Positions 36,591-45,738 of a stretch of 64,000 nucleotides of DNA are shown piece after piece. The notes beneath the pieces are model-generated. The model searched no databases and was not told the DNA's origin. It saw nothing but the letters and a program-made list of their open reading frames with translations. The DNA lies in NCBI RefSeq assembly GCF_012955605.1, contig NZ_CP052135.1, positions 2,740,711 through 2,804,710 on the forward strand. Reading direction: 5' to 3'. Made by a program: the position numbers and the translations under genes. This DNA comes from Bacillus fonticola (GTDB lineage: Bacteria; Bacillota; Bacilli; Bacillales; JC228). The first letter of the stretch is position 1, and each line of letters starts with the position of its first letter.

Positions 36591-36992
36591 ATGACCCCCT
36601 CACAAATTGAGCAAGTCATGCAGGCAATTCGTGAATTAGACAAGAACATGCAAAAGTTAGCCGCGAAAGTTGAAAAATTAGACGCCAAAGTTGAAAAGTT
36701 AGACGAAAACATGAAAAATGGTTTTAAACAAGTTAACGAACGCTTCGACAAAATTGAAAAGCGTATGGATACTCTTGAAAAGCGCATGGATACGCTTGAA
36801 AACCGCTTTGATCAATTCGAAAATCAATACAAAGAAGACATGGTCGATGTAAAAGGTCAGCTTCAAAATCAAACAGACAACACAAAATTCCTCTACAAGA
36901 CGATCGGGACACACGAAATGCACCTTCAACAGGCTGGCATCATTCGGGAAACTCGCTCTACATCATCTTTAAATGAACCCAAAAAGGACTAA
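36591..36992 (+). CDS. Small coiled-coil protein
   Basis: A 133-aa cytoplasmic protein, almost wholly a heptad coiled coil. Short internal duplications are visible (EKLDAKVEKLDENM; KRMDTLEKRMDTLE). AGGAGG lies ten bases upstream of the ATG. It has its own terminator and no operon partner. The pattern resembles small coiled-coil proteins common in Bacillaceae and in phages; no function can be assigned. Confidence 0.75.
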   Translation: MTPSQIEQVMQAIRELDKNMQKLAAKVEKLDAKVEKLDENMKNGFKQVNERFDKIEKRMDTLEKRMDTLENRFDQFENQYKEDMVDVKGQLQNQTDNTKFLYKTIGTHEMHLQQAGIIRETRSTSSLNEPKKD

Positions 36993-37004
36993 AAACGAGA
37001 CAGT

Positions 37005-37045
37005 AAGAGAGGCTCCGCTACGAAAAGCGGTGCCTCTCTTTTATT
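37005..37045 (+). terminator. Terminator of the coiled-coil gene
   Basis: AAGAGAGGC-T-CCGCT pairs with AGCGG-T-GCCTCTCTT, followed by TTATTATT. Confidence 0.85.
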
Positions 37046-37166
37046 ATTGGTAAAAAGCTTTTATAATGGAAGGATGGAATTTGTACGGTGTTTTAGTTTT
37101 GCGAAAAACAGTGCCGGGGAGCAGGACGCTTCACGTTCGTTTTTTGTGGAATGGGAGGGGAAATTA

Positions 37167-38714
37167 TTGAGTGAGTATACGCATCCAATGTCGCATTTAT
37201 CCAACTACTTAATAGAACAGCTGAACGCCAATGATACGGAGCACGCTAAGCTCGTGCAAAAAGGGTTGTTATTGTATCGACAAGGGGTCGTTTCCCGTAT
37301 GCACGTGACGAAGGACAGTGCCATTCAGGCGACCGTGCAAGATGTGACGCCGGTCCAGGTGCTTCTACAACCGTTTGCGTTCGAAGAAAGTACATGTGAA
37401 TGCCCACACGAAGGGGTTTGTCGTCATCAGATGTCTGTCTTTTTTGCCGGCTATAGTCACCTTGCTTCTCCTTCTAATTGGCTTGAGGAATGGAAGGCAA
37501 AAGGGCAGTCGCGGCTGGTGGATGAGTGGTTTGCCTCAAAGAAGCAGCAGTCAGCAGTTCCTGAGCGAAAAACGTACGTTTACGAAAATTGGATTCGTCG
37601 GTTCAACCGAGAGTGGGAGTCTCATCAGTTAGATTGGAAAAACATTTCAAAGGGCGGCATGACTTGGTTCAAAAAAATAGACTGGAGTACCCCACACATG
37701 GCTGGCGAACGGCAATTGTATCGGATCGCATCCTGTTTATACTTTTTTCAAAAGAGCGCCAGTTTCCCTCAAGACGATGACCGTGATTATATAGAATACT
37801 ACACGTTACAACGGCTGACAGATGCTGTCGATACGTATACTCGTGGCTTATATCAATCTCTACACAGACCTTTACTTATGTCTTTGCGTGATCATACGCG
37901 TGATTTGTTACTCCTCCATGCTACACTTTCTTTCTATGTGTACCATTTTCTGTGGAAGGATTTGTTCGACACCCTTCTTCCTTTAGACGATGAACAACAA
38001 TGGGTGGAGGAGACGCTTACGGAGGATGTTGATTCCGAAGCTCTTCAATATGCAAAAGTCACACTGATCTTCCTTGGAGGAAATGCGCAACAAGCTCTCG
38101 ACTCTTTAAAACAACAACAGCTAGATCTAGGTTTGCTGTTCACTTGTCTACAATCTTTTATTGAGCGCTATGGACCTGTGCAAGCCCGTCCGCTTTTGTA
38201 CTGGTTCATACAGCAGTATTCTTTTGTACGGAATATCCATGAGAAAATCGCATCCATGCTTTGCGGTTTTCTCTTTGACCTCATACACGCGGAACAAGAT
38301 AAACAAGATGTTGCCGTAACTGAGCAGTTTCTCATCTCCATTTACCCATTAGAAAGCAATGCGTTACTCGATTTATTCGCTTACCAAAGTAAGTGGCGTG
38401 ACGCTGTAGATTTATTACGTCTGCAAAAAATTGAGAAGAACGAACTCTCAACTCACTTTTACCAAGACTTAAAACAGAAAGATCCGGAAGCTTTGTTGCC
38501 GCTTTATCATATGTGGATCGACCGCGCCATTCATGCAAAAAACCGCACTAGCTACCGGTATGCCGTTTCCTTACTGCGGGAACTCGAGAAGCTTTATGAT
38601 TCCGTTCAAGAAAAGCAGCGATTTCAAACCTATTTACAGCATTTGAAATATAAGACAAAGCGGTTACGCGCTTTTCAAGAAGAGCTGACGGAAGGATTAC
38701 AGCATGCTTTTTAA
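37167..38714 (+). CDS. SWIM zinc-finger protein (YwqB-like)
   Basis: About 515 aa. The zinc motif CxCx6CxH is seen as CECPHEGVCRH near residue 75, the SWIM domain that binds DNA or proteins, followed by a long helical region. SWIM proteins of this type are paired with SNF2 helicases, as here: the helicase gene starts 36 bases after the stop. B. subtilis ywqB-ywqA has the same arrangement. I choose the TTG at 37167, because GGGAGGGG is well placed and the resulting start agrees with the family (LSNYLIEQLNANDTEHAKLV). Upstream frame from 37047 has no ribosome-binding site, and a TATAAT lies at 37062. The pair's biological role is poorly known. Confidence 0.85.
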   Translation: MSEYTHPMSHLSNYLIEQLNANDTEHAKLVQKGLLLYRQGVVSRMHVTKDSAIQATVQDVTPVQVLLQPFAFEESTCECPHEGVCRHQMSVFFAGYSHLASPSNWLEEWKAKGQSRLVDEWFASKKQQSAVPERKTYVYENWIRRFNREWESHQLDWKNISKGGMTWFKKIDWSTPHMAGERQLYRIASCLYFFQKSASFPQDDDRDYIEYYTLQRLTDAVDTYTRGLYQSLHRPLLMSLRDHTRDLLLLHATLSFYVYHFLWKDLFDTLLPLDDEQQWVEETLTEDVDSEALQYAKVTLIFLGGNAQQALDSLKQQQLDLGLLFTCLQSFIERYGPVQARPLLYWFIQQYSFVRNIHEKIASMLCGFLFDLIHAEQDKQDVAVTEQFLISIYPLESNALLDLFAYQSKWRDAVDLLRLQKIEKNELSTHFYQDLKQKDPEALLPLYHMWIDRAIHAKNRTSYRYAVSLLRELEKLYDSVQEKQRFQTYLQHLKYKTKRLRAFQEELTEGLQHAF

Positions 38715-38750
38715 TCAACCATACTCTGGCCGCACGAGGAGGCAATCGTC

Positions 38751-41561
38751 ATGCTTCATGTAATGGACTATCCAATTTTAGCAGAATTAACGGAACGTAA
38801 TGACGTCTTTCTTTGGTCAGAATCCGTGGATGGGCGTTTGTTTCCTACAAATGAATGGGCGCCTCTTCTTCTTCAGTGGGATCCACATTCGTTTTACGGC
38901 TCACACGTTACACCTTATAAACGCCACGGCAAAGAAGGCGTTTTTCTCCCAGCTTGGCACGCAACAGAACTGTTTGCAAACGAGTATTTTAATATGTTAG
39001 TTGACTGGAAATGGAATGAACAAGCAGAAGTCATGCTGTCCACAGCGCCTGTTCTAAAGGAAGCCATTCATTCTTTAGATTTAGCCCCTCATCAAGAGGG
39101 TGAACAGGTTATATGGCAAGTACCAGAGAGGATCTGGTCTGAGTTTCCTGATTCCCATTGGCAGCGACACTTACCCGAAACGCTTACTAAATCCGGCGGG
39201 CAAACGATTAAAGACTTTGTCACAAAATGGTATCAACAGGCTGCACAAACATGGTTAGAGAGCTATGACCGATTTAGCGCGCTACAAGAAGCCCTCTCTG
39301 ATCGACCTGAAGAGCGTCGCCGTGCCATGTACTATTTTGACCGCACTCGGTTTCAACAATGGGTTGGAGAAACGGACGATCCCCTCCCCTTTACGCTCGG
39401 TCTTCGCTTAGAAGACCCAAGTCAAGATGGCGTGCCTTGGGAGCTACATACTTTCCTCCAAACCGAAACCGAGACGATCGAGTTTTCTCGAGAGTTGCCG
39501 AGCGCTTTTGCTGCCCATGAAGAGGCAGTGAAAGAAGAACTAACGCGCTGGTGTCGGGTAGCTCCTTACTTGGATAATAAAAAAGGTGGTATTGTTACGC
39601 AACTCACTGAGGATGAGGCATGGCAGTTTTTGACGTCGGAGAGTGAACTATTTCTCGCACTTGGCGTAGAAATTCTGCTTCCTTCTTGGTGGCAGCAAAT
39701 TAAAGATGCACAGCTTCGCTTAAAGGCAGACGTAAAGGATCCGACAAGTGGTCGCAAATCGTTTGTCGGGCTTGATGCGATGGTACAGTTTGACTGGCGT
39801 ATTGCAATGAACGGCGTGGAATTTTCTGAGGACCAATTTCGTAGCCTAGTTGAGCAAAAGCGGCGGCTTGTGAACTGGAATGGGCAGTGGGTGAAGCTTG
39901 ATCCCGCGTTTATCGAACGAATTCAGGCGCTCATGAAAGAAGCCTCTGAGGAAGGAATTCATGTTCGAGATGTGGTGGAGCGCCATTTGCTCGGTGAAGA
40001 AGCGAACACAGTAGACAACGAAGAGGACATCTTGAATCAAATCGATATTCGGGTACACCACCACTTCGACCGCATGATTCGCCAGTTACAAAAGGTAGAG
40101 GCTGTTCCCGAGCTTCCTGTACCGGCTACGTTGGAGGCCACACTGCGCCCCTATCAACAACGGGGAATGAGTTGGTTATTGACACTGCGGGAATACGGAT
40201 TTGGCGCATGCTTAGCAGATGATATGGGGCTGGGGAAAACGGTTCAACTCATCTCGTATTTACTCACAGTGAAAGAACATAACAAGCATGAAGGGAAACC
40301 GTCTCTCATCATCGCACCGACATCGGTCATCGGCAACTGGCAACGGGAATTAGCACGCTTCTCCCCTTCCCTTTCGTGTGGGCTTCACTACGGAACACGA
40401 CGGGAAAAGGGAGAAAACTTTGGGGAATTTGCCAAAAATCACGACGTCATCATTACAACGTACGGCCTTGTACAAAATGATCAAGAAACTTTGCAATTAG
40501 TGGACTGGGATGCCGTCGTACTGGATGAAGCGCAAAACATTAAAAATGCAGAGACGAAACAATCGAGAGCGGTTCGCAACTTAAAGGGAACACACCATAT
40601 TGCACTCACTGGCACACCGATTGAGAACCGCCTTATGGAATTGTGGAGCATCTTTGACTTCCTTAACCATGGCTACTTAGGCAGCAAGCGTGCCTTTGCC
40701 AATACGTTCGTTAAACCAATCGAAGGAGACAACGACGAAGAAAGGCTCGCCATGCTACGGAAACTCGTCAGTCCGTTCTTATTGCGGAGACGAAAAACGG
40801 ATGAAGCGGTTAGCCTTAGTTTGCCCGAGAAGCAAGAACAGAAAGAATACGTTCAGTTAACAGCAGAACAAGCTGCTCTTTACGCACAGCTCGTAGAGGA
40901 CACGATGCACACGTTACAAACCGTCAAAGGCATGCAAAGAAAAGGTCTCATACTGAAACTTCTCGGCAAATTAAAGCAATTATGCAATCACCCAGCCATC
41001 TATTTAAAAGAGAACGAAGCGGCAAATATTATCGACCGTTCTGAAAAGATCAAAAAGCTTGTGGACTACTTGGATATGATTTTAGAGGAAAAAGAGTCTT
41101 CCCTCATTTTCACGCAGTACATCGGAATGGGCAAATTGCTTCAAAGAGTGCTGTACGATCGCTACAAGCTCGAGGTCCCGTTCTTAAACGGTAGTGTACC
41201 TAAAGCAAAGCGGGATGACTGGATTGCCTCCTTCCAAGAAAATGAATTCCCTATATTTCTTCTTAGCCTAAAAGCTGGAGGAACCGGTCTGAATCTAACA
41301 GCCGCCAATCACGTATTCCACGTTGACCGTTGGTGGAACCCCGCCGTGGAAAATCAAGCAACAGACAGAGCCTACCGGATTGGCCAAAAACGATTCGTCC
41401 AGGTTCACAAATTCATTACCACCGGCACACTAGAAGAAAAAGTGGACCGCATGTTAACAGAAAAGCAAGCGCTCAACGACCAAGTGTTAGAAAAAGGAGA
41501 ACATTGGGTAACCGAATTATCCGATGACGAACTACATGCACTGTTTCGACTCGACAACTAA
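38751..41561 (+). CDS. SNF2-family DNA helicase/translocase (YwqA-like)
   Basis: A 936-aa ATP-dependent DNA translocase. The N-terminal about 400 residues are the bacterial SNF2-associated region (DUF3670 type). The motor follows: Walker A in ADDMGLGKTVQLISYL (about 490), DEAQ box in VVLDEAQNIKN (about 595), TGTPIENRLMELWSIFDF, and helicase-C motifs LIFTQYIGMGKLLQ, LSLKAGGTGLNL and DRWWNPAVENQATDRAYRIG. GAGGAGG precedes the ATG. It is co-transcribed with the SWIM protein gene and ends in a strong terminator. Related proteins act in genome maintenance or transcription; some families serve phage defence, but no other defence gene adjoins this pair. Confidence 0.95.
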   Translation: MLHVMDYPILAELTERNDVFLWSESVDGRLFPTNEWAPLLLQWDPHSFYGSHVTPYKRHGKEGVFLPAWHATELFANEYFNMLVDWKWNEQAEVMLSTAPVLKEAIHSLDLAPHQEGEQVIWQVPERIWSEFPDSHWQRHLPETLTKSGGQTIKDFVTKWYQQAAQTWLESYDRFSALQEALSDRPEERRRAMYYFDRTRFQQWVGETDDPLPFTLGLRLEDPSQDGVPWELHTFLQTETETIEFSRELPSAFAAHEEAVKEELTRWCRVAPYLDNKKGGIVTQLTEDEAWQFLTSESELFLALGVEILLPSWWQQIKDAQLRLKADVKDPTSGRKSFVGLDAMVQFDWRIAMNGVEFSEDQFRSLVEQKRRLVNWNGQWVKLDPAFIERIQALMKEASEEGIHVRDVVERHLLGEEANTVDNEEDILNQIDIRVHHHFDRMIRQLQKVEAVPELPVPATLEATLRPYQQRGMSWLLTLREYGFGACLADDMGLGKTVQLISYLLTVKEHNKHEGKPSLIIAPTSVIGNWQRELARFSPSLSCGLHYGTRREKGENFGEFAKNHDVIITTYGLVQNDQETLQLVDWDAVVLDEAQNIKNAETKQSRAVRNLKGTHHIALTGTPIENRLMELWSIFDFLNHGYLGSKRAFANTFVKPIEGDNDEERLAMLRKLVSPFLLRRRKTDEAVSLSLPEKQEQKEYVQLTAEQAALYAQLVEDTMHTLQTVKGMQRKGLILKLLGKLKQLCNHPAIYLKENEAANIIDRSEKIKKLVDYLDMILEEKESSLIFTQYIGMGKLLQRVLYDRYKLEVPFLNGSVPKAKRDDWIASFQENEFPIFLLSLKAGGTGLNLTAANHVFHVDRWWNPAVENQATDRAYRIGQKRFVQVHKFITTGTLEEKVDRMLTEKQALNDQVLEKGEHWVTELSDDELHALFRLDN

Positions 41562-41598
41562 GAAGGAGCATAGCGCTTCCTTTCTTAGTTGTTTTTTT
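41555..41598 (+). terminator. Terminator of the SWIM-SNF2 operon
   Basis: CAACTAAGAAGGAGC and GCTTCCTTTCTTAGTTG pair with small bulges, followed by seven T. The left arm overlaps the stop codon. Confidence 0.88.
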
Positions 41599-41782
41599 GT
41601 GATGGACAGTTAATAAAATGGATGAGCCCGAAGCGGTTATCCTATGTTGTGGTGACCCTATTAGCGGTTGGTGGTAGGCGTCTTCATGCTGCACATTTCA
41701 TTCACTTATTGTTGTAATTAGCGCCTTCCCACTCCTTTTATTCATTTCATGCATAATATTTACTTTTGTTTACTTCTCAAAT

Positions 41783-42190
41783 TCAAGATTTTATATAGAT
41801 TGGTACAAATTTACCCGTCCTCAAAAATGTGCCACGAACGGTGTAAAAAGATCCTTCTATTTCTAAAGCAAACGATGTATACACCAGGCTTGCTTCCTTC
41901 ATCGTTAATTCATAACCTGACGTTGTGGTGTGGTATACTGACCAATTCCGATCTATCTCTGTAAATTCGACTCGCACATACCCGCTCACGGCATACCAAT
42001 CTCCTGGAAGATAAAGTGGTTCTCCATCTTTCACATTGAACGATTGAACAAATGGGGATAGAATTTTTGCCGTTTTCAACTTTAGTAAGACAGCATCACC
42101 AAAATGGGTTTGTCTTGTTCGCCATTGATTCTGTGGCAATGTAGTCGTTTCGTTTTGAAAGAAAAAATGGGCACACATCCTTTTCGACAT
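41783..42190 (-). CDS. Hypothetical protein, 135 aa
   Basis: A perfect AAGGAGGTGAGG precedes the ATG at 42190, so I regard it as a real gene. The product is probably beta-rich and cytoplasmic, with many aromatic residues (GDWYAVSGYVRVEFTEIDRN, YTSFALEIEGSFYTVRGTFL) and no signal peptide or membrane segment. I do not recognise the family. It is near ssbB and a ywpF-like gene. Confidence 0.65.
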   Translation of the reverse strand: MSKRMCAHFFFQNETTTLPQNQWRTRQTHFGDAVLLKLKTAKILSPFVQSFNVKDGEPLYLPGDWYAVSGYVRVEFTEIDRNWSVYHTTTSGYELTMKEASLVYTSFALEIEGSFYTVRGTFLRTGKFVPIYIKS

Positions 42191-42290
42191 CCCCTCACCT
42201 CCTTATGTCATATGTCTTTATACCTAATAAAGACCATTTCTACATAATAATCCATAGTCCTCCTTACTTTTACAATTTTTTCACTTTAGA

Positions 42291-42569
42291 ATGAAAAAAG
42301 TCGAATTGTGGAAGAGGCAATTTGCACGGTGCAGGTTTGAAACTCAACAAAAAAGAAGGCCGACAGAGGAAGTGGTGTCGGCAAGAAGAAGGCAAATTGG
42401 AATTTTATCCTTTATTATAGATAGGAAACAGACACTCGTTCTGTCGACACTGGAGAAGACAGTGAAACGAATGCGGGAGGACTACCTCTTACTTAAGATG
42501 GAGGAATACGTGGGTTTCTCTTTACATTCATTGGTTCACCCCAAGGAAACAAAACGTTCGCCACCCTAG
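42291..42569 (+). other. Doubtful 92-aa ORF
   Basis: A basic Arg/Lys-rich frame (ARRRQIGILSFIIDRKQTLV) filling the gap between two minus-strand genes and overlapping the tail of the coiled-coil gene. It has no Shine-Dalgarno sequence. It is listed because the composition is not clearly random and nothing else explains 42191-42492. Confidence 0.2.
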
Positions 42570-42837
42570 AACGTGGGTTACCTGCTTCACTTGCACCGAC
42601 TAACCTAACCCTTTGCATGTTAGTTGCCGGAAATTCGCCATAGTGAGTCGCCGCGGCTAGTTCTAGCTCGTTCACTCTTTCTTGTAACTTCATAAGCTCT
42701 TGTTCTTGTAAATAAACAACTTTCTCAGCCTTGTCCATTCGTTGTTCTACGTTTTCCACCCGTTCACGAAGCTTACCTGTGTATCGAACGAGTGCTTCTA
42801 CCATCGCCATCGTTTGTTCTTCATTTGATGAGTTCAT
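42493..42837 (-). CDS. Small coiled-coil protein downstream of ssbB
   Basis: A 114-aa protein with a long heptad coiled coil (about 10-62; RERVENVEQRMDKAEKVVYL) and a short basic tail. AAAGGGG precedes the ATG at 42837. It lies about 90 bases after ssbB on the same strand and may be co-transcribed. The function is unknown; B. subtilis has small unrelated ywp genes at the equivalent place. Confidence 0.65.
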   Translation of the reverse strand: MNSSNEEQTMAMVEALVRYTGKLRERVENVEQRMDKAEKVVYLQEQELMKLQERVNELELAAATHYGEFPATNMQRVRLVGASEAGNPRSRVANVLFPWGEPMNVKRNPRIPPS

Positions 42838-42925
42838 TCACTTTTCCCCTTTCTATTTTCATTAGGTGTAGGGAGCCTGGTTACATAGTGAGCTGCTGTT
42901 TTAGATCACTTTTCTTGAGGTGTAA

Positions 42926-43312
42926 TTACGGAAGCAGCACTTCTTCGATAGACGAGCGATCGGAGTTAGCGGATTCGTTACGTTCTGTAGTCGATTGGCC
43001 ACCAAGAAAGCGGATTTGTTCAGCGACTACTTCTGTCACATAGACACGCTTGCCTTCCTGGTTTTCGTAGTTGCGTGTTTGAATACGACCGACAACACCT
43101 ACAACCGAACCCTTTCGGCAGTATTTGACCGTGTTTTCAGCCATCTTCCTCCATAAAATACAAGGGATAAAATCCGTATCCACTCCTCCTTGCTGATTCG
43201 TAAACGAGCGATTGACAGCAAGCGTGACATTCGAGACAGATGTTCCGTCAGAAGTGGCTCTTCGTTCAGGATCTTTCGTTAACCTCCCGACAACTGTCAC
43301 TTGGTTAATCAA
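42926..43312 (-). CDS. ssbB: Single-stranded DNA-binding protein SsbB-like
   Basis: A 128-aa OB-fold protein coating single-stranded DNA. The start [20 protein letters not shown] and the segments [29 protein letters not shown] and [18 protein letters not shown] match the competence-type SsbB of B. subtilis (YwpH). The C-terminus (SSIEEVLLP) lacks the acidic DDDIPF-type tip that recruits partner proteins in SsbA, which supports SsbB. A TTG start has AAAGGAGGT seven bases upstream. SsbB acts in natural transformation and is ComK-controlled in B. subtilis; I saw no clean pair of ComK AT-boxes here. A stem with a 31-base loop lies in its leader. Confidence 0.9.
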   Translation of the reverse strand: MINQVTVVGRLTKDPERRATSDGTSVSNVTLAVNRSFTNQQGGVDTDFIPCILWRKMAENTVKYCRKGSVVGVVGRIQTRNYENQEGKRVYVTEVVAEQIRFLGGQSTTERNESANSDRSSIEEVLLP

Positions 43313-43339
43313 TGGGCTACCTCCTTTTTGTCAGTTTTA

Positions 43340-43390
43340 CAAGCCATTCACCTAACCATAGAACGGAGGGGGACGGGGGCGAATGGCTTG
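43340..43390 (-). promoter_or_regulatory. Inverted repeat in the ssbB leader
   Basis: CAAGCCATTC and GAATGGCTTG are perfect inverted arms 31 bases apart, centred about 50 bases upstream of the ssbB start. It may be an operator or RNA hairpin; no protein is assigned. Confidence 0.4.
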
Positions 43391-43657
43391 TGTATGTATC
43401 CTAACTCGTTTTAGTAGAATTGCAAAATCGCGATTCTCCCTTTTTCATAGAGTCTCTTATTTGTAAAATCCCCGTTTCGTCTCAATCAATTTTCTCTTTT
43501 CGCCATACCAGATTCGGTTTTCAGAGAAATTTGTCCGTTCTGAAAACTTTTTTTCGATGAGGTGGTTTTGCCTTCCGAACCCCTTCCAGACTATGGTATA
43601 CTTACGAACAACATCGTACGGCAACGGAGTCCCACATTATTGTAGGAGGTCATGTCC

Positions 43658-44122
43658 ATGAAAACCTTTAAGCTTGTTTCGTTGCAATTCATGAATGGCG
43701 ATACATTAACAGACACGGAGTTGTTGGATGGGCTCATTATCAACAGAGAAATTGAAGAGAACAGTTGGATATTGGAAGCTTATACGACGACCGAACATGT
43801 CGACACATTTGATCGAGTTTGTCAAAGTGGTGAATGGTTGACTGTCCAAGCCGTGATCACAAAGCCAACAAACGCTCCTGCCCCTTTTCAAGTGCAAATA
43901 CGCAATGTGCAGCGTATCAATGACTTAGTAAGTGTGTTGTTTAGAGGACACATTATTCATGCGAAACACGAATACGCTGAGCTGCTACTCGCTCAATTAC
44001 TCAAAGACGGTCTTCAAGGCGAAGAACTCCTCAAATCATTTACGAACAAAATACATGCTTCCAAACCCATTACAAAGGTGACAGTAAAACCTGTTCCACC
44101 GAAACCTACCACTACAACATGA
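43658..44122 (+). CDS. ywpF: YwpF-like family protein
   Basis: A 154-aa protein whose start MKTFKLVSLQ and overall size match YwpF of B. subtilis, which also sits beside ssbB. Two ATG codons occur; the one at 43658 is eight bases from AGGAGG, the one at 43652 only two, so I take the former. The protein is probably a cytoplasmic beta-rich domain (FQVQIRNVQRINDLVSVLFR) with a Pro/Thr-rich tail. The function of the family is not known. It is divergent from ssbB with about 345 bases between them, which hold the ssbB leader inverted repeat. Confidence 0.75.
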   Translation: MKTFKLVSLQFMNGDTLTDTELLDGLIINREIEENSWILEAYTTTEHVDTFDRVCQSGEWLTVQAVITKPTNAPAPFQVQIRNVQRINDLVSVLFRGHIIHAKHEYAELLLAQLLKDGLQGEELLKSFTNKIHASKPITKVTVKPVPPKPTTTT

Positions 44123-44201
44123 ACAATTTATTTTTCACACCATGAAAGCGATCGTTTCATGCAATAAAAAATAGCGAGAGATAGGGAAGGATTGGTGTTA
44201 T

Positions 44202-45344
44202 ATGCTAGCCGTTACAAACGCAACCGGGTACATCGGTGATGGGACAAGACTTACAGGGGAAACAATTCTAGTCGCAACAGATGGGAACATTGAGGCAGTA
44301 GCGAGAAATGTAGATGTTCCAGCTACCTATAGAGTGATAGATGCGACTGGATTCACGATTACTCCAGGACTCATTGACGTGCATACACACCTTGGTGTGC
44401 ACGAGGAAGGGATTGGACAACCTGGAGCAGACTTTAACGAAACGAGCGATGCTGCGACCCCTCACATTCGTGCATTAGACGGTATCAACCCGATGGAAAA
44501 GGGCTTTGCTGATGCGAGACAGTTTGGCGTCACCACTGTACAAATTATGCCTGGAAGTGCCAACGTTATTGGTGGTACGATGAGTGTACTTAAAACGGTA
44601 GGTACTGTCGTCGATGATATGCTCATAAGAGAAGACTCCGGTTTGAAGGCCGCGACAGGCGAAAATCCAAAACGCGTACATGGCGCAAAAGGAAAGATGC
44701 CTGTTACACGCATGGGTGTGGCTGGATTATTACGTGAGAGATTAATAGAAGGGCAAGATTACATCCAAAAACAGAAAGAAGGCACCGTACCGCGAGACTT
44801 GGGCAAAGAAGCGATTGCCAAAGTGCTCCAAAGGTACATGCCACTACGCGTGCACGCGCACCGGGCAGAAGATATTATGACCGTCCTACGCATTCAGCGG
44901 GAGTTTGCTATTGATGTGACGATTGAGCATTGTACGGAAGGTCACAAAATCATTCAACACTTACAGAACAGTGGTGTCAAAGTTTCTGTAGGACCAACGA
45001 TGTCTACTCGCTCCAAAGTAGAGTTAACGGACAAAGGATGGGATACGGTCGTCCAATTGGAACAAGCAGGAATTCCGTTTTCCATTACGACAGACCACCC
45101 TGTCGTCGGTATCGAGCACTTAATGACCAGTGCAATCTTAGCAGTAAAAGCGGGAGTGACCCCGGATGGCGCGATGAAGGGGATTACCATGAATGCTGCC
45201 GAACATCTCGGAATGGAGAAACGTGTTGGCTCTCTGGAAGTGGGCAAAGAAGCAGACTTTGTATTGTGGAGTGGCGATCCTTTTGACCTTCGTACGAAAG
45301 TGCACGCAACGTACATTGAGGGGAAACAAGTGTATGGGAACTAA
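44202..45344 (+). CDS. Amidohydrolase family protein
   Basis: Metal-dependent hydrolase of the amidohydrolase superfamily, 380 aa, imidazolonepropionase/dihydroorotase-like. Metal ligands read HTH in GLIDVHTHLG (about residue 62), HAHR near 226, TIEHCTEG near 247, and Asp in TTDHPV near 301. There is no Lys-containing VKLMA motif like that of the first amidohydrolase, so the active site differs. GGAAGG is about ten bases upstream of the ATG. It stands alone with its own terminator; the substrate is unknown. Confidence 0.85.
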   Translation: MLAVTNATGYIGDGTRLTGETILVATDGNIEAVARNVDVPATYRVIDATGFTITPGLIDVHTHLGVHEEGIGQPGADFNETSDAATPHIRALDGINPMEKGFADARQFGVTTVQIMPGSANVIGGTMSVLKTVGTVVDDMLIREDSGLKAATGENPKRVHGAKGKMPVTRMGVAGLLRERLIEGQDYIQKQKEGTVPRDLGKEAIAKVLQRYMPLRVHAHRAEDIMTVLRIQREFAIDVTIEHCTEGHKIIQHLQNSGVKVSVGPTMSTRSKVELTDKGWDTVVQLEQAGIPFSITTDHPVVGIEHLMTSAILAVKAGVTPDGAMKGITMNAAEHLGMEKRVGSLEVGKEADFVLWSGDPFDLRTKVHATYIEGKQVYGN

Positions 45345-45350
45345 CTAGTC

Positions 45351-45396
45351 AAAAAGGCTGCAGAATTACGGGATTTTCCGGTTCTGCAGCCTTTTT
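45351..45396 (+). terminator. Terminator of the second amidohydrolase gene
   Basis: AAAAAGGCTGCAGAA and TTCTGCAGCCTTTTT, fifteen perfect pairs around a 16-base loop. It is usable in both directions. Confidence 0.9.
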
Positions 45397-45424
45397 CAAT
45401 TTTTCGGTTTATCGCTGGATAAAC

Positions 45425-45730
45425 TCAACAATATCTGGTTAATCCTAGTTGAATTTCCACCGCTGATTCCAAAGCGATCATGCGGGAAACGACTACTGCT
45501 AATGGCGCCCGAGTAACAGGATTATATGGCTTAAAGCCGGCCCCATCACCTTTCATAAGCCCAACGGCATTGAATCAAACGTTGCACCGTTCATTTGTAA
45601 ATACTGGGACGAGTAATACATCATCTGACGCGTTTACCGCAAGCTCAATCGAAGTGTTCAATCCCTTTGCCATCGCAAGAAGGTCATGTTTCATGTCACC
45701 TTCTGCGTAAGGAAACGGGAAAAGATGAGT
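45425..45730 (-). pseudogene. Gene remnant with internal stop, family not identified
   Basis: A 102-codon minus-strand frame with clear protein character: YAEGDMKHDLLAMAKGLN, then VNASDDVLLVPVFTNE, an in-frame TGA at 45575-45577, then VGLMKGDGAGFKPYNP and VTRAPLAVVVSRMIALESA. It has no start codon with a ribosome-binding site and ends at TGA. It follows directly on the AbrB-family gene in the same direction. I read it as the 3' part of a decayed enzyme gene. A programmed stop readthrough is unlikely. Confidence 0.5.
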
Positions 45731-45738
45731 CTATCGAA

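Noticed and set aside
37074..37166. Longer ATG start of the SWIM protein
   Set aside because: The ATG at 37074 abuts GGAAGG with no spacing and lies only seven bases after a TATAAT, whereas the TTG at 37167 has a well-placed GGGAGGGG and the expected N-terminus.
43400..43620. ComK boxes upstream of ssbB
   Set aside because: AAAA-N5-TTTT-like strings exist (for example AAAACTTTTTTTC), but no properly spaced clean pair was found.
45480..45710. 76-codon plus-strand ORF
   Set aside because: It is the shadow of a more protein-like minus-strand remnant that shows a single in-frame stop.
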